64,000 nt of DNA from Rhodococcus sp. SGAir0479 (GTDB taxonomy: Bacteria; Actinomycetota; Actinomycetes; Mycobacteriales; Mycobacteriaceae). A program made the translations under genes and the position numbers. The stretch covers positions 62,001 to 126,000 of the forward strand of contig NZ_CP039432.1 of the NCBI RefSeq assembly GCF_005484805.1, in the 5' to 3' direction. The notes under the pieces are model-generated. The model searched no databases, had not been told where the DNA came from, and saw only the letters and a program-made list of their open reading frames with translations. Shown piece by piece: positions 1-8,843 of this stretch (within the stretch, counting starts at the first letter, position 1; each line of letters opens with the position of its first letter).

Positions 1-736
1 CGCCCGCGCTCCCGGCTGCGCGGACCAGGGCCGCGAGCGCGTCCAGTACCCGGTTGAGCCCGAACTCCCACGCGTGGGCGGGGCTGTACGCGGCGTTCAT
101 CTCCTCGCCGGCCGCGCTGCCGACGCGCTGTGCCAGCGGGAAGTCGTCGCCGAGGTAGGCCGCCAGTCGATCGCTCCACGTCGCCCACGCCTGCGCGATG
201 TCGGCGGCCCGCGGGTCGGGGCGCCGGGCCCGCGCCGCCGCCCGGACGAAGTCCTTGACGAACGTCAGCGCGGCGTCGCGGTCGACGTCGGACAGGCCCG
301 TGCCGTCGAATGCGTGCAATTCGTGGTCGTAGTTCGCGATCGTGCCGGGCCCGAAGGCCGTGCGTTCGTCGGACACGTCCAGCAGCCACCAGTGTTCGGT
401 GAACAGCGTCGCCTCCGCGGCGGCGAGCTGTCGCACGCATTCGCGCCAGTCCCCGTCCGGGTACGGCGCTCGTGACTGGGCGGCGCGCACCGCGTCGACC
501 ATGAGGACGAGCAGGTCGTCGCGGGAGCCGACGTGGGTGTACAGCGCCATCGCCGAGATGCCGAGGTCGGCGGCCAGCCGCCGGACACTCACCGCGTCCA
601 GGCCCTCGGAGTCGGCGATCGCGACGGCCGTCTCGACGGCCTGCGTCGTGGTGACCTTCGCGCGGGGGCCCCGCGTGCCGCCGCGCGGCGCGTCGGGGTG
701 GTCGCGCCACAGCAGATCGATCAGATCGCGGGCCAC
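1..736 (-). CDS. TetR-family transcriptional regulator (3' end outside window)
   Basis: Reading the minus strand from a GTG at 736-734 gives an open frame of 245 codons that runs off the left edge. GGAGG lies 6 nt before this GTG and no other in-frame start is near. A TetR helix-turn-helix sits at about residues 51-69 (SVRRLAADLGISAMALYTHV), followed by a long helical ligand-binding region resembling the tetracycline-repressor type C-terminal domain. It is divergent from the VOC gene at 820. The 15-bp palindrome between them is the likely operator, so it probably represses that gene and itself. The ligand is unknown. Confidence 0.85.
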   Translation of the reverse strand, partial: MARDLIDLLWRDHPDAPRGGTRGPRAKVTTTQAVETAVAIADSEGLDAVSVRRLAADLGISAMALYTHVGSRDDLLVLMVDAVRAAQSRAPYPDGDWRECVRQLAAAEATLFTEHWWLLDVSDERTAFGPGTIANYDHELHAFDGTGLSDVDRDAALTFVKDFVRAAARARRPDPRAADIAQAWATWSDRLAAYLGDDFPLAQRVGSAAGEEMNAAYSPAHAWEFGLNRVLDALAALVRAAGSAG

Positions 737-772
737 CGCGCGCCTCCGAACACTGGCGAGATCGGGATGTTC

Positions 773-787
773 CTGTACTTTATACAG
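773..787. promoter_or_regulatory. Palindromic operator candidate between tetR and VOC gene
   Basis: CTGTA-CTTTA-TACAG: perfect 5-bp arms around a 5-bp centre, in the gap between two divergent start codons (736 and 820). It is AT-rich against a very GC-rich background, as expected for a promoter/operator. Binding by the adjacent TetR protein is inferred. Confidence 0.55.
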
Positions 788-819
788 TGCATAGGGTTTC
801 TCTCGTCGTGGAGGTACAC

Positions 820-1197
820 ATGAAGATCACCGGTACGGCCCTGTCCCTGAACGTCGCGGACGAGAAGGCGTCCGCCGAGTTCGCGAAGACGCACTTCGGT
901 TTCACCGAGGCGATGGCCGACGACGGGTTCGTCTCGCTCGCCCACCCGGACGCCGGCGTCAACGTCGTCTTCCTGCGCACGGGTCTCGCGACCTTCAAAC
1001 CGGCCACCATCGCCGGCCCCGCCGGGCAGGGGCTGCTGATCGCGTTCGTCGTCGAGGACGTCGACCGCGAGTTCGAGCGCATCGCCGGCGAGGGCGCCGA
1101 GGTCGTCACCGCTCCCGAGACCGAGCCGTGGGGGGAGCGTTACTGCCAGTTCGCCGACCCCAACGGCATCGTCTGGCAGTTGGTGCAGTGGATGTGA
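820..1197 (+). CDS. VOC-family (glyoxalase/bleomycin-resistance fold) protein
   Basis: 125 residues from ATG 820, with GGAGG at 810-814 just upstream; an upstream ATG at 787 falls inside the operator and has no SD. The sequence has the paired beta-alpha-beta-beta-beta pattern of the vicinal oxygen chelate superfamily, ending in the typical DPNGIVWQLVQ strand with E/H-type metal-ligand positions. Members include glyoxalases, extradiol dioxygenases and drug-binding proteins, so the substrate is not predictable. Divergent to a TetR regulator, which suggests ligand-induced expression. Confidence 0.8.
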   Translation: MKITGTALSLNVADEKASAEFAKTHFGFTEAMADDGFVSLAHPDAGVNVVFLRTGLATFKPATIAGPAGQGLLIAFVVEDVDREFERIAGEGAEVVTAPETEPWGERYCQFADPNGIVWQLVQWM

Positions 1198-1210
1198 GGC
1201 GCCCGGCGTC

Positions 1211-1858
1211 TCACGACACCTCGACGCTCGACTCCTCGGGAAGAACCCGGAATTCCGTTCCGCCCGGGCCCATCTCGGTGAGACGGCCGTAGTAGATGCC
1301 CCGCGCCTCCTGCGCGACCACGCCCTGATGGATCGGGACCGCGACTCGCGGATGCACGGCGCGCAGGTAGTCGACCGACTCGGAGATCTTCAGCCACGGC
1401 GCCGCGGCCGGCACGGCCAGCACGTCCACCTTCTGCTCCGGCACGAACAGCGAGTCGCCCGGGTGCATGAGCTTGGCCGGATCCTCGGCATCGCCGAGCA
1501 GGTACGCGGTGTTGTCGATGAGCGGGATCTCCGGGTGGATCACCGCGTGGGTGCCGCCGGTGCCCGTCACCTGCACCTCGCCCACGTTGAAGACGTCACC
1601 CGGGTACACCGCCGTCCAGGCGTCGCCCAGCAACGCCGTCGTCTGCGGATCCGCGTACAGCCCCGCGCCGGGGTTGGCGTCGACCAGCGCGGGCAGCCGC
1701 TCCGGATCGGCGTGGTCGGGATGCTGATGGGTGATCAGGATGGCGTCGAGTCCGGTGATGCCCTCGAACCCGTGCGAGAAATTGCCGGGATCGAACAGGA
1801 TCTTTGCACCGTCGAGTTCCACCAGGACACAGGAATGACCGAAGTGCGTGAGTCGCAT
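1211..1858 (-). CDS. MBL-fold metallo-hydrolase, UlaG-like
   Basis: 215 residues. The metallo-beta-lactamase signature HQHPDH is visible at about residue 45, preceded by the MRLTHFGHSC start typical of UlaG-like hydrolases; later His and Asp residues (HPGDS, IHQG) complete a di-metal site. The ATG at 1858 is preferred over an in-frame GTG at 1879 because CATACT at 1870-1865 ends exactly 6 nt upstream, which fits leaderless transcription. Probable phosphodiester or lactone hydrolase; substrate unknown. Confidence 0.85.
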   Translation of the reverse strand: MRLTHFGHSCVLVELDGAKILFDPGNFSHGFEGITGLDAILITHQHPDHADPERLPALVDANPGAGLYADPQTTALLGDAWTAVYPGDVFNVGEVQVTGTGGTHAVIHPEIPLIDNTAYLLGDAEDPAKLMHPGDSLFVPEQKVDVLAVPAAAPWLKISESVDYLRAVHPRVAVPIHQGVVAQEARGIYYGRLTEMGPGGTEFRVLPEESSVEVS

Positions 1859-1939
1859 GAGACGAGTATGCGGGATCACACCGACGGGTGGGGCGGCGTC
1901 GCACGTTCACTCGGTGCGGGAGCGGACCGGGCTGCCCGG

Positions 1940-1945
1940 TAAACT
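1940..1945 (+). promoter_or_regulatory. -10 hexamer upstream of purS
   Basis: TAAACT, 54 nt before the purS GTG. No convincing -35 box is seen. This would give a leader of roughly 50 nt for the purS-purQ operon. Confidence 0.35.
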
Positions 1946-1999
1946 CCTGGATGCCCGGTGCGATCCCGGGCTGAAACCAGCCATAGCGAGGAGCAGCAC

Positions 2000-2236
2000 G
2001 TGGCCCGTGTCGTTGTCGATGTCATGCCCAAGGCCGAAATTCTCGACCCGCAGGGGCAGGCCATTGTCGGGGCGCTGTCCCGGCTCGGTCATCCCGGTGT
2101 CTCGGATGTCCGCCAGGGGAAGCGGTTCGAGCTCGAGGTCGACGACACCGTCAGCGACGAGGAGCTCGCGACGATCGCCGAGTCGCTGCTCGCGAACACC
2201 GTGATCGAGGACTGGAAGGTCACCCGAGTCCAGTGA
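2000..2236 (+). CDS. purS: Phosphoribosylformylglycinamidine synthase subunit PurS
   Basis: 78 residues from GTG 2000, with GAGGAG at 1988-1993. The sequence [20 protein letters not shown] is characteristic of PurS, the small homodimeric subunit that bridges PurL and PurQ in the three-protein FGAM synthase of Gram-positive bacteria (step 4 of de novo purine synthesis). The purQ start overlaps its stop (GTGA), so the two are translationally coupled. Longer in-frame extensions upstream lack an SD. Confidence 0.93.
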   Translation: MARVVVDVMPKAEILDPQGQAIVGALSRLGHPGVSDVRQGKRFELEVDDTVSDEELATIAESLLANTVIEDWKVTRVQ

Positions 2237-2940
2237 ACATGAGCGCAGCGACGACCGGTAAGACCGGTGCACGCATCGGAGTCATCACGTTCCCGGGCAC
2301 GCTCGACGACATCGACGCCGCCCGCGCCGTGCGTCTCGCCGGCGGCGAGGCCGTGAACCTGTGGCACGGCGACGCCGACCTCAAGGGCGTCGACGCCGTC
2401 GTCGTCCCCGGCGGCTTCTCGTACGGCGACTACCTGCGCTGCGGCGCGATCGCCCGCTTCGCGCCCGTCATGGGTGAGGTCGTCAAGGCCGCCCAGGGCG
2501 GCATGCCGGTCCTCGGCATCTGCAACGGCTTCCAGGTTCTGTGCGAGGCCGGTCTGCTGCCGGGCGCGCTCACCCGCAACTCCGGGCTGCACTTCGTGTG
2601 CCGCGACCAGTGGCTGAAGGTGGAGTCCACGTCGACGGCGTGGACCTCGCGGTACGAGGCCGGCGCCGAGATCCTGATCCCGCTCAAGTCCGGTGAGGGT
2701 CGGTACCAGGCGTCCGAGGAGGTGCTCGACGAGCTCGAGGGCGAGGGCCGGGTGGTGTTCCGTTTCGCCGGTGACAACCCCAACGGCTCGCAGCGCGCGA
2801 TCGCGGGCATCGCGTCGGCGAACGGCCGCGTCGTCGGTCTCATGCCGCACCCCGAGCACGCGACCGAGCCGCTCACCGGCCCCAGCGACGACGGCCTCGG
2901 CATGTTCTACTCCGTTCTCGAGAGTGTCCTGACGGCCTGA
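2233..2940 (+). CDS. purQ: Phosphoribosylformylglycinamidine synthase glutaminase subunit PurQ
   Basis: 235 residues, class I glutamine amidotransferase. The nucleophile Cys lies in [10 protein letters not shown] (about residue 97), and the His/Glu pair lies in PHPEHATE near the C-terminus. It supplies ammonia to PurL. The GTG start at 2233 overlaps the purS stop and lies 13 nt after GGAAGG; ATG 2239 is an alternative start. The catalytic synthetase subunit purL is encoded 3.6 kb downstream, separated by five unrelated genes. Confidence 0.95.
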   Translation: MNMSAATTGKTGARIGVITFPGTLDDIDAARAVRLAGGEAVNLWHGDADLKGVDAVVVPGGFSYGDYLRCGAIARFAPVMGEVVKAAQGGMPVLGICNGFQVLCEAGLLPGALTRNSGLHFVCRDQWLKVESTSTAWTSRYEAGAEILIPLKSGEGRYQASEEVLDELEGEGRVVFRFAGDNPNGSQRAIAGIASANGRVVGLMPHPEHATEPLTGPSDDGLGMFYSVLESVLTA

Positions 2941-2960
2941 TCCGTCGGCACCCCCGAAAC

Positions 2961-3011
2961 AGCTGAAGGGACCCTTCGGCCGCTGCGAGCGGCTGAAGGG
3001 TCCCTTCAGCT
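2961..3011. terminator. Long perfect hairpin after purQ
   Basis: Arms 2961-2977 and 2995-3011 are perfectly complementary over 17 bp. After one G-T pair the stem continues for 6 bp (GCCGCT/AGCGGC) to a GCG loop. Each arm also holds its own palindrome AAGGGACCCTT. There is no U-run afterwards. Likely terminator of purSQ. Confidence 0.7.
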
Positions 3012-3071
3012 TGTGGCGGGTTTGCACCGAAGCGCCCCCCGGGCGGGACCACGATTCGCTACCGTCCGCGG

Positions 3072-4199
3072 ATGATCACCACCGCCGTGTGGGGCACCGG
3101 CAACGTGGGCCGGGCGGCCATCCGCGCCGTGCACGCCAACCCCCGCCTGGAACTGTCCGCGGTGCTCGTCCACGACCCGGCCAAGGTGGGGCGCGACGCC
3201 GGCGACCTCGGGGACGCCGGCGCCCACCTGGGTGTCGCGGCCACCGACGACGTCGACGCGGTGCTCGCGGCCCGACCCGACGCGGTCGTGTACGCGGCAT
3301 CCGGCGACATCCGCCCCGACGCCGCGCTCGCCGACCTGGTGCGGATCCTGCGCACCGGCGCGGTCGTGGTGACGCCGTCCTTGTACGCGCTCTACGACCA
3401 CCGCAGCGCGCCGCCCGAGGTGCGCGATCCCATCCTCGACGCCGTCGCCGCAGCCGGCGGGTCCCTGTTCGTCTCGGGCGTCGACCCGGGCTGGGGCAAC
3501 GACGTCCTGCCGCTGCTCGTCAGCGGACTGGGGTCCACCGTCGACGCGATCCGCTGTCAGGAGATCTTCGACTACACCACCTACGACCAGCCCGATTCGG
3601 TGCGCTACCTCGTCGGCATGGGCCAGCCGATGGAGTACGAGCCGCCGATGATCGCGCCGAACGTGCCGACGATGGTGTGGGGCGGGCAGATTCGGTTGAT
3701 GGCGCGGGCGCTCGGGGTCGCTCTCGACGAGATCCGCGAGACCGTCGAGCGGCGGCCGCTCGAGACCGACGTGACCACCGCGGCGATGGGCGACTTCGCG
3801 GCCGGCACCCAGGGGGCGCTGCGCTTCGAGGTCCAGGGCGTCGTCGCGGGAACAGCGCGGATCGTCGTCGAGCACGTCACCCGCATCCACCCGTCGTGCG
3901 CGCCGGACTGGCCCACCCCGCCCGACGGCGGCGCCGGGGCGCACCGGGTGATCGTCGAGGGCCGCCCGCGGATCGAGGTGTCGGTGGAGGCCACCGACGA
4001 GGGCGGCAGCCGCGCCGCCGGCGGCAACGCCACCGCCGTCGGACGGCTCGTGAACGCGATCGACTGGCTCATCGACGCCGAGCCGGGTCTGTACGACGCC
4101 CTCGACGTGCCGCTGCGGCCGTCGTCGGCACTGGGATTTCGGGCCCCAGGATCGGAGGTGCCGGGCAGACTGGAGCCGACGGAAAGGACCCGGCAATGA
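3072..4199 (+). CDS. Dihydrodipicolinate reductase-like NAD(P)-dependent dehydrogenase
   Basis: 375 residues. An N-terminal Rossmann fold with GTGNVGRAA at residues 8-16 binds NAD(P). The overall layout matches the actinobacterial dihydrodipicolinate reductase-like family, related to 2,4-diaminopentanoate dehydrogenase rather than true DapB, with conserved SGVDPGWGND near residue 135. TACCGT at 3060-3065 ends 6 nt before ATG 3072, so the mRNA is probably leaderless. It overlaps the next gene by ATGA, implying an operon. The substrate is unknown. Confidence 0.75.
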   Translation: MITTAVWGTGNVGRAAIRAVHANPRLELSAVLVHDPAKVGRDAGDLGDAGAHLGVAATDDVDAVLAARPDAVVYAASGDIRPDAALADLVRILRTGAVVVTPSLYALYDHRSAPPEVRDPILDAVAAAGGSLFVSGVDPGWGNDVLPLLVSGLGSTVDAIRCQEIFDYTTYDQPDSVRYLVGMGQPMEYEPPMIAPNVPTMVWGGQIRLMARALGVALDEIRETVERRPLETDVTTAAMGDFAAGTQGALRFEVQGVVAGTARIVVEHVTRIHPSCAPDWPTPPDGGAGAHRVIVEGRPRIEVSVEATDEGGSRAAGGNATAVGRLVNAIDWLIDAEPGLYDALDVPLRPSSALGFRAPGSEVPGRLEPTERTRQ

Positions 4200-4675
4200 G
4201 AATCGACATCCCCGAGGGCAAGGACCCCGTCGGATACGTGTGGGGCGAGATGGTCCCCGGTATCGGCGTCGCGGCGTCCAAACTCTCGCTCGCGGTCTAC
4301 TCGCAGTCCACCCTCGCGCTGCGCGAGTTCGAGGCCGCGCGCCTGCGCATCGCCCAGATCAACGGGTGCATCGTCTGTATGGACTGGCGCACCGAACGCG
4401 ACGGCGAGAAGGTCGAGGACGGCTTCTTCGAGGCCGTCGAGAACTGGCGCACCACAGACGCATTCGACGACCGGACCCGGCTGGCCGCCGAGTACGCGCA
4501 GCGGTACGCGCTCGACCACCACAACCTCGACGACGAGTTCTGGGCCCGCATGGCCGAGCACTACGACCAGCGCGAGATCGTGGAGCTCACGATGTCCATC
4601 GGCTCCTGGATCGTCTCGGGCCGGCTCAACCACGTCCTCGGCCTCGACACGGTGTGCGCTCTGCCGGAACTCTGA
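4196..4675 (+). CDS. Carboxymuconolactone decarboxylase / AhpD-like protein
   Basis: 159 residues from ATG 4196, which overlaps the previous stop by 4 nt; GGAAAGGA lies upstream. An all-alpha protein with the AhpD-type redox motif in INGCIVCMDWR (CxxC at about residues 57-60), followed by a helix ending in a His-rich segment. The CxxC points to alkylhydroperoxidase-like thiol chemistry rather than lactone decarboxylation. Coupled to a dehydrogenase, so possibly a protective or cofactor-recycling partner; this is inference. Confidence 0.8.
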   Translation: MRIDIPEGKDPVGYVWGEMVPGIGVAASKLSLAVYSQSTLALREFEAARLRIAQINGCIVCMDWRTERDGEKVEDGFFEAVENWRTTDAFDDRTRLAAEYAQRYALDHHNLDDEFWARMAEHYDQREIVELTMSIGSWIVSGRLNHVLGLDTVCALPEL

Positions 4676-4709
4676 CGCACCTGTCGGACCCCCGCGCTAA
4701 CGTCCGCTC

Positions 4710-5060
4710 ATGACACTCACACTCGGCATGATCACGCTCGACTCCACCGATCCGGGACCGCTCGCGCAATGGTGGGCGGAGCTGACCGGCGGCACGATCG
4801 AACAGGAGAACGACGGCTGGTTCTACGTGGTTGCGGTTCCCGGCTGGGGTCACAAGCTCGGCTTCCAGAAGGTGGACGACCCGACCCCCGGAAAGAACCG
4901 GCAGCACCTGGATCTGTCGTCATCCGATCTCGAGGCGGAGATCGAGCGGGTGCGCGCTGCCGGCGCCACCGAGGTGCACCGCGAGAACATGGACGGCTTC
5001 CGCTGGGTCGTGTTCGCGGACCCGCAGGGCAACCAGTTCTGCGTGGCGGGCGCGCACTGA
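4710..5060 (+). CDS. VOC-family glyoxalase-like protein
   Basis: 116 residues of the Glyoxalase_6 type: an N-terminal LGMITLDSTDP strand, a QWWAELTGG helix, and a C-terminal FADPQGNQFCV strand. TAACGT at 4698-4703 ends 6 nt before the ATG, so translation is probably leaderless. A VOC gene also neighbours the M18 aminopeptidase and purL in mycobacteria (Rv0801 region), which supports orthology. No substrate is known. Confidence 0.82.
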   Translation: MTLTLGMITLDSTDPGPLAQWWAELTGGTIEQENDGWFYVVAVPGWGHKLGFQKVDDPTPGKNRQHLDLSSSDLEAEIERVRAAGATEVHRENMDGFRWVVFADPQGNQFCVAGAH

Positions 5061-5101
5061 CCCCGGACTGACCGCGCCCGCGGTGCTGCATGATTGTCGG
5101 T

Positions 5102-6394
5102 ATGCCATCGATGACACAGGCCGATGCCCAGGGATTGTGTTCGTTCGTCGACGCCTCGCCGTCACCGTTCCACGTGTGCGCGACCGTCGCGGCGGAGCTC
5201 GCGGAGAACGGTTTCCGGGAACTCCGGGAGACCGACGCGTGGCCGTCGGCGCCCGGACGCTACTACCTCGTTCGCGGCGGCTCGCTGGTTGCGTGGAGCA
5301 CCGAGGGCGTCGCGGACGACGGGCCGGGGTCGGCCTTCCGGATCCTCGGCGGGCACACCGACAGCCCGAACCTGCGGGTCAAGCAGCATCCCGACCTGGT
5401 GTCGGCGGGCTGGCAGCTCGTGGGGCTCGAGCCGTACGGCGGTGCGTGGCTCAACTCGTGGCTCGACCGCGACCTCGGCATCTCCGGCCGGCTCAGCGTC
5501 CGTTCGGGTGACGGCGTGGACGAGGTGCTCGTCCGCGTCGACCGTCCGATCCTGCGGGTGCCGCAGCTCGCGATCCACCTGTCCGAGGATCGCAAGGGGG
5601 TGCAGCTCGATCCGCAGCGGCACGTCAACGCGGTGTGGGGGAGCGGCACCGAGCCGCGCTCGTTCATCGGTTTCCTCGCCGACGAGGCCGGGGTGGCCGC
5701 CGACGCGGTGCTCGGCTGGGAACTGATGACCCACGACCTCGCGCCGTCCGCCGTCGTCGGGGAGGACGCGTCGCTCGTGAGCGCGCCGCGTCTGGACAAC
5801 CAGGGCACCTGCTACGCCGGGCTGCGGGCGCTGCTCGCCGCCGTCGCCGACCCCGGCGACGGCATCCCGGTGCTGGCGCTGTTCGACCACGAGGAGGTCG
5901 GCAGCATGTCCGATCGGGGGGCGTTCTCCGACCTGCTGAACTCGGTACTCGAGCGGATCGTGTTGGTGCGTGGCGGGGGTCGCGAGGACTTCCTGCGAGC
6001 GATGTCCGGGTCGGTGTGCGCCTCCGGGGACATGGCGCACGCGACGCACCCCAACTACCCGGATCGGCACGAGCCGGCGCACCGGATCGCGGTGAACGGG
6101 GGTCCGGTGCTCAAGGTCAACCAGAACCTGCGCTACGCGTCCGACGCGGCCGGCGCGGCCGAGTTCGCGCTCGCCTGCGACCGGGCCGGGGTTCCGCTGC
6201 AGCGGTACGTGCACCGGGCCGACCTTCCGTGCGGCTCGACGATCGGCCCGATCACCGCATCCCGGACCGGATTGTCCACCGTCGACGTCGGAGCGCCGCA
6301 GCTGGCCATGCACTCGGCGCGAGAACTGATGGGCGCCCACGACGTCCGCATGTACGCCGACGCGTTGGCGGCCTTCCTCACGCCCGGCCGGTAG
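5102..6394 (+). CDS. M18-family aminopeptidase (aspartyl/leucyl aminopeptidase type)
   Basis: 430 residues. Binuclear zinc motifs of clan MH are visible: GGHTDSPNL (His and Asp ligands), LFDHEEVGS (catalytic and bridging Glu), and a C-terminal MHSARE His. Removes N-terminal residues from peptides in the cytosol; called pepC in mycobacterial annotation. Three in-frame ATGs exist at 5090, 5102 and 5111. 5102 is chosen because CATGAT at 5089-5094 lies 7 nt upstream, the leaderless pattern common in this window. It sits between the VOC gene and purL as in mycobacteria. Confidence 0.9.
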   Translation: MPSMTQADAQGLCSFVDASPSPFHVCATVAAELAENGFRELRETDAWPSAPGRYYLVRGGSLVAWSTEGVADDGPGSAFRILGGHTDSPNLRVKQHPDLVSAGWQLVGLEPYGGAWLNSWLDRDLGISGRLSVRSGDGVDEVLVRVDRPILRVPQLAIHLSEDRKGVQLDPQRHVNAVWGSGTEPRSFIGFLADEAGVAADAVLGWELMTHDLAPSAVVGEDASLVSAPRLDNQGTCYAGLRALLAAVADPGDGIPVLALFDHEEVGSMSDRGAFSDLLNSVLERIVLVRGGGREDFLRAMSGSVCASGDMAHATHPNYPDRHEPAHRIAVNGGPVLKVNQNLRYASDAAGAAEFALACDRAGVPLQRYVHRADLPCGSTIGPITASRTGLSTVDVGAPQLAMHSARELMGAHDVRMYADALAAFLTPGR

Positions 6395-6560
6395 CGACGA
6401 GCTCTCGCGGGTCCGGGATCACCGGCCGCCCGCGTGCCCGGTCCGGCGTGCGCGCGCGTACTGGGTGCGCGGCGGGTCGGTGCCCCCGGCTAGACTTTGC
6501 CCTGGCAGCGCGCCGCCCGGCCTGCCGATTCGATCCCAGAGGGAAGGGACCACACGCCCC

Positions 6561-8840
6561 GTGTCTCCGCAGGTAGATACCGTCACCAACGCTTCCGCGA
6601 CTCCCGACGTCGCTCAGCCGTACAAGGAACTGGGCCTCAAGGACGACGAGTACGCCCGCATCAAGGAGATTCTCGGCCGCCGTCCCACCGACGCCGAGCT
6701 CGCGATGTACTCGGTGATGTGGAGCGAGCACTGCTCCTACAAGTCGTCGAAGGTTCACCTCAAGTACTTCGGTGAGACCACCACCGAGGAGATGCGTGCC
6801 TCGATGCTCGCCGGCATCGGCGAGAACGCCGGCGTCGTCGACATCGGAGACGGCTGGGCGGTGACCTTCAAGGTTGAGTCGCACAACCACCCGTCGTACA
6901 TCGAGCCCTACCAGGGCGCGGCGACGGGCGTCGGCGGCATCGTCCGCGACATCATGGCGATGGGCGCGCGCCCGATCGCGGTCATGGACCAGCTCCGCTT
7001 CGGCGCCGCCGAGCACCCCGACACCCGGCGCGTCGTCGACGGTGTCGTGCGCGGTGTCGGCGGCTACGGTAACTCCCTCGGCCTGCCCAACATCGGCGGC
7101 GAGACCGTCTTCGACGCCTCCTACCAGGGCAACCCGCTCGTGAACGCGCTGTGCGCGGGCGCGATGCGCGTCGAGGACCTGCACCTGGCGTTCGCGTCCG
7201 GCGCCGGCAACAAGATCATCCTGTTCGGCGCGCGGACCGGTCTCGACGGCATCGGCGGTGTCTCGGTGCTCGCGTCGGAGACCTTCGACGACAGCGCCGG
7301 CGGCCGCCCCAAGAAGCTGCCCGCTGTCCAGGTGGGCGACCCGTTCACCGAGAAGGTGCTCATCGAGTGCTGCCTCGACCTGTACCGCGAGAAGCTCGTC
7401 GTCGGTATCCAGGACCTCGGCGGCGCCGGCCTGTCCTGCGCGACGTCCGAGCTGGCCGCGGCCGGTGACGGCGGCATGCACATCGATCTCGACAAGGTCC
7501 CGACGCGGGCCACCGGCATGACGGCTGCCGAGGTGCTCTCCAGCGAGTCGCAGGAGCGCATGTGCGCGGTCGTCACCCCCGAGAACGTCGATGCGTTCAT
7601 GGAGGTCTGCAAGAAGTGGGACGTCCTCGCCACCGTGATCGGTGAGGTCACCGACGGCGAGCACCTCGTGATCGACTGGCACGGCGAGACCGTCGTCGAC
7701 GCGCCCGCCCGCACCATCGCCCACGAGGGCCCGGTCTACGAGCGCCCCGTCGCGCGCCCGGACTCGCAGGACGCGCTGATCGCCGACACCACCGCGAACC
7801 TGAAGCGTCCCGAGACCGCGGACGAGCTGAAGGCGACGCTGCTGAAGATGATCGCGTCGCCGGCGCTGTGCAGCCGCAAGTGGATCACCGAGCAGTACGA
7901 CCGCTACGTGCGCGGCAACACCGTGCTCGCCGAGAACGCGGACGGCGGTGTCGTGCGCATCGACGAGGAGACCGGGCGCGGCATCGCGCTCGCGACCGAC
8001 GCGTCCGGCCGCTACACCCGGCTCGATCCGTACGCCGGTGCGCAGCTCGCGCTGGCCGAGGCCTACCGCAACGTCGCCGTCACCGGGGCCACCCCCAAGG
8101 CCGTCTCGAACTGCCTCAACTTCGGCTCGCCGGAGGATCCGGGTGTCATGTGGCAGTTCCAGCAGGCCGTGCGCGGCCTCGCGGACGGCTGCGCCCAGCT
8201 GGGGATCCCGGTCACCGGCGGCAACGTCAGCTTCTACAACCAGACCGGCTCCACCGCGATCCTGCCGACCCCGGTGGTCGCCGTCCTGGGCGTGATCGAC
8301 GACGTGCACCGCCGCATCCCCACGGGCCTCGGCCTCGAGCCCGGCGAGACGCTGATCCTGCTCGGGGAGACTCGTGACGAGTTCGACGGCTCCATCTGGG
8401 CGCAGGTCGAGCACGACCACCTCGGTGGTGTGCCGCCGAAGGTCGACCTCGAGCGCGAGCGGCTGCTCGCCGACATCCTGCTCGCGGGTTCACGCGACGG
8501 CCTGATCTCCGCTGCGCACGACCTCTCCGAAGGTGGCCTGGCGCAGGCCGTCGTCGAGGCCGCGCTGGCCGGCGAGACCGGCTGCCGGATCCTGCTGCCG
8601 GAGGACGCGGACCCGTTCGTCACGCTGTTCTCGGAATCGGCCGGCCGCGTGCTGGTCGCGGTGCCGCGCACCGAGGAGACCCGGTTCACCGGCATGTGCA
8701 CGGCCCGCAACCTCCCCTGGGTGCGGATCGGTGTGGTCGACGAGGGTTCGGACTCCGTCGAGGTGCAGGGGCAGTTCTCGGTCACGATGGCCGAGCTGCG
8801 CCGGACGTCCGAAGCGACCTTGCCGGCTCTGTTCGGGTGA
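6561..8840 (+). CDS. purL: Phosphoribosylformylglycinamidine synthase large subunit PurL
   Basis: 759 residues, the small (glutaminase-less) PurL type, matching the presence of separate purS and purQ. Landmarks are [11 protein letters not shown] near residue 55, [13 protein letters not shown] near 105, and duplicated AIR-synthase-like N- and C-domains including [11 protein letters not shown]. Start GTG 6561 is chosen because GAGGGAAGGGA (6539-6549) precedes it; upstream extension to 6465 has no homology. Catalyses ATP-dependent conversion of FGAR to FGAM. Confidence 0.95.
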   Translation: MSPQVDTVTNASATPDVAQPYKELGLKDDEYARIKEILGRRPTDAELAMYSVMWSEHCSYKSSKVHLKYFGETTTEEMRASMLAGIGENAGVVDIGDGWAVTFKVESHNHPSYIEPYQGAATGVGGIVRDIMAMGARPIAVMDQLRFGAAEHPDTRRVVDGVVRGVGGYGNSLGLPNIGGETVFDASYQGNPLVNALCAGAMRVEDLHLAFASGAGNKIILFGARTGLDGIGGVSVLASETFDDSAGGRPKKLPAVQVGDPFTEKVLIECCLDLYREKLVVGIQDLGGAGLSCATSELAAAGDGGMHIDLDKVPTRATGMTAAEVLSSESQERMCAVVTPENVDAFMEVCKKWDVLATVIGEVTDGEHLVIDWHGETVVDAPARTIAHEGPVYERPVARPDSQDALIADTTANLKRPETADELKATLLKMIASPALCSRKWITEQYDRYVRGNTVLAENADGGVVRIDEETGRGIALATDASGRYTRLDPYAGAQLALAEAYRNVAVTGATPKAVSNCLNFGSPEDPGVMWQFQQAVRGLADGCAQLGIPVTGGNVSFYNQTGSTAILPTPVVAVLGVIDDVHRRIPTGLGLEPGETLILLGETRDEFDGSIWAQVEHDHLGGVPPKVDLERERLLADILLAGSRDGLISAAHDLSEGGLAQAVVEAALAGETGCRILLPEDADPFVTLFSESAGRVLVAVPRTEETRFTGMCTARNLPWVRIGVVDEGSDSVEVQGQFSVTMAELRRTSEATLPALFG

Positions 8841-8843
8841 TGA

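Noticed and set aside
1940-2000. Purine riboswitch or other known riboswitch upstream of purS/purL/purF
   Set aside because: Leaders are short and show none of the conserved cores of purine, PRPP, glycine, SAM or TPP riboswitches.
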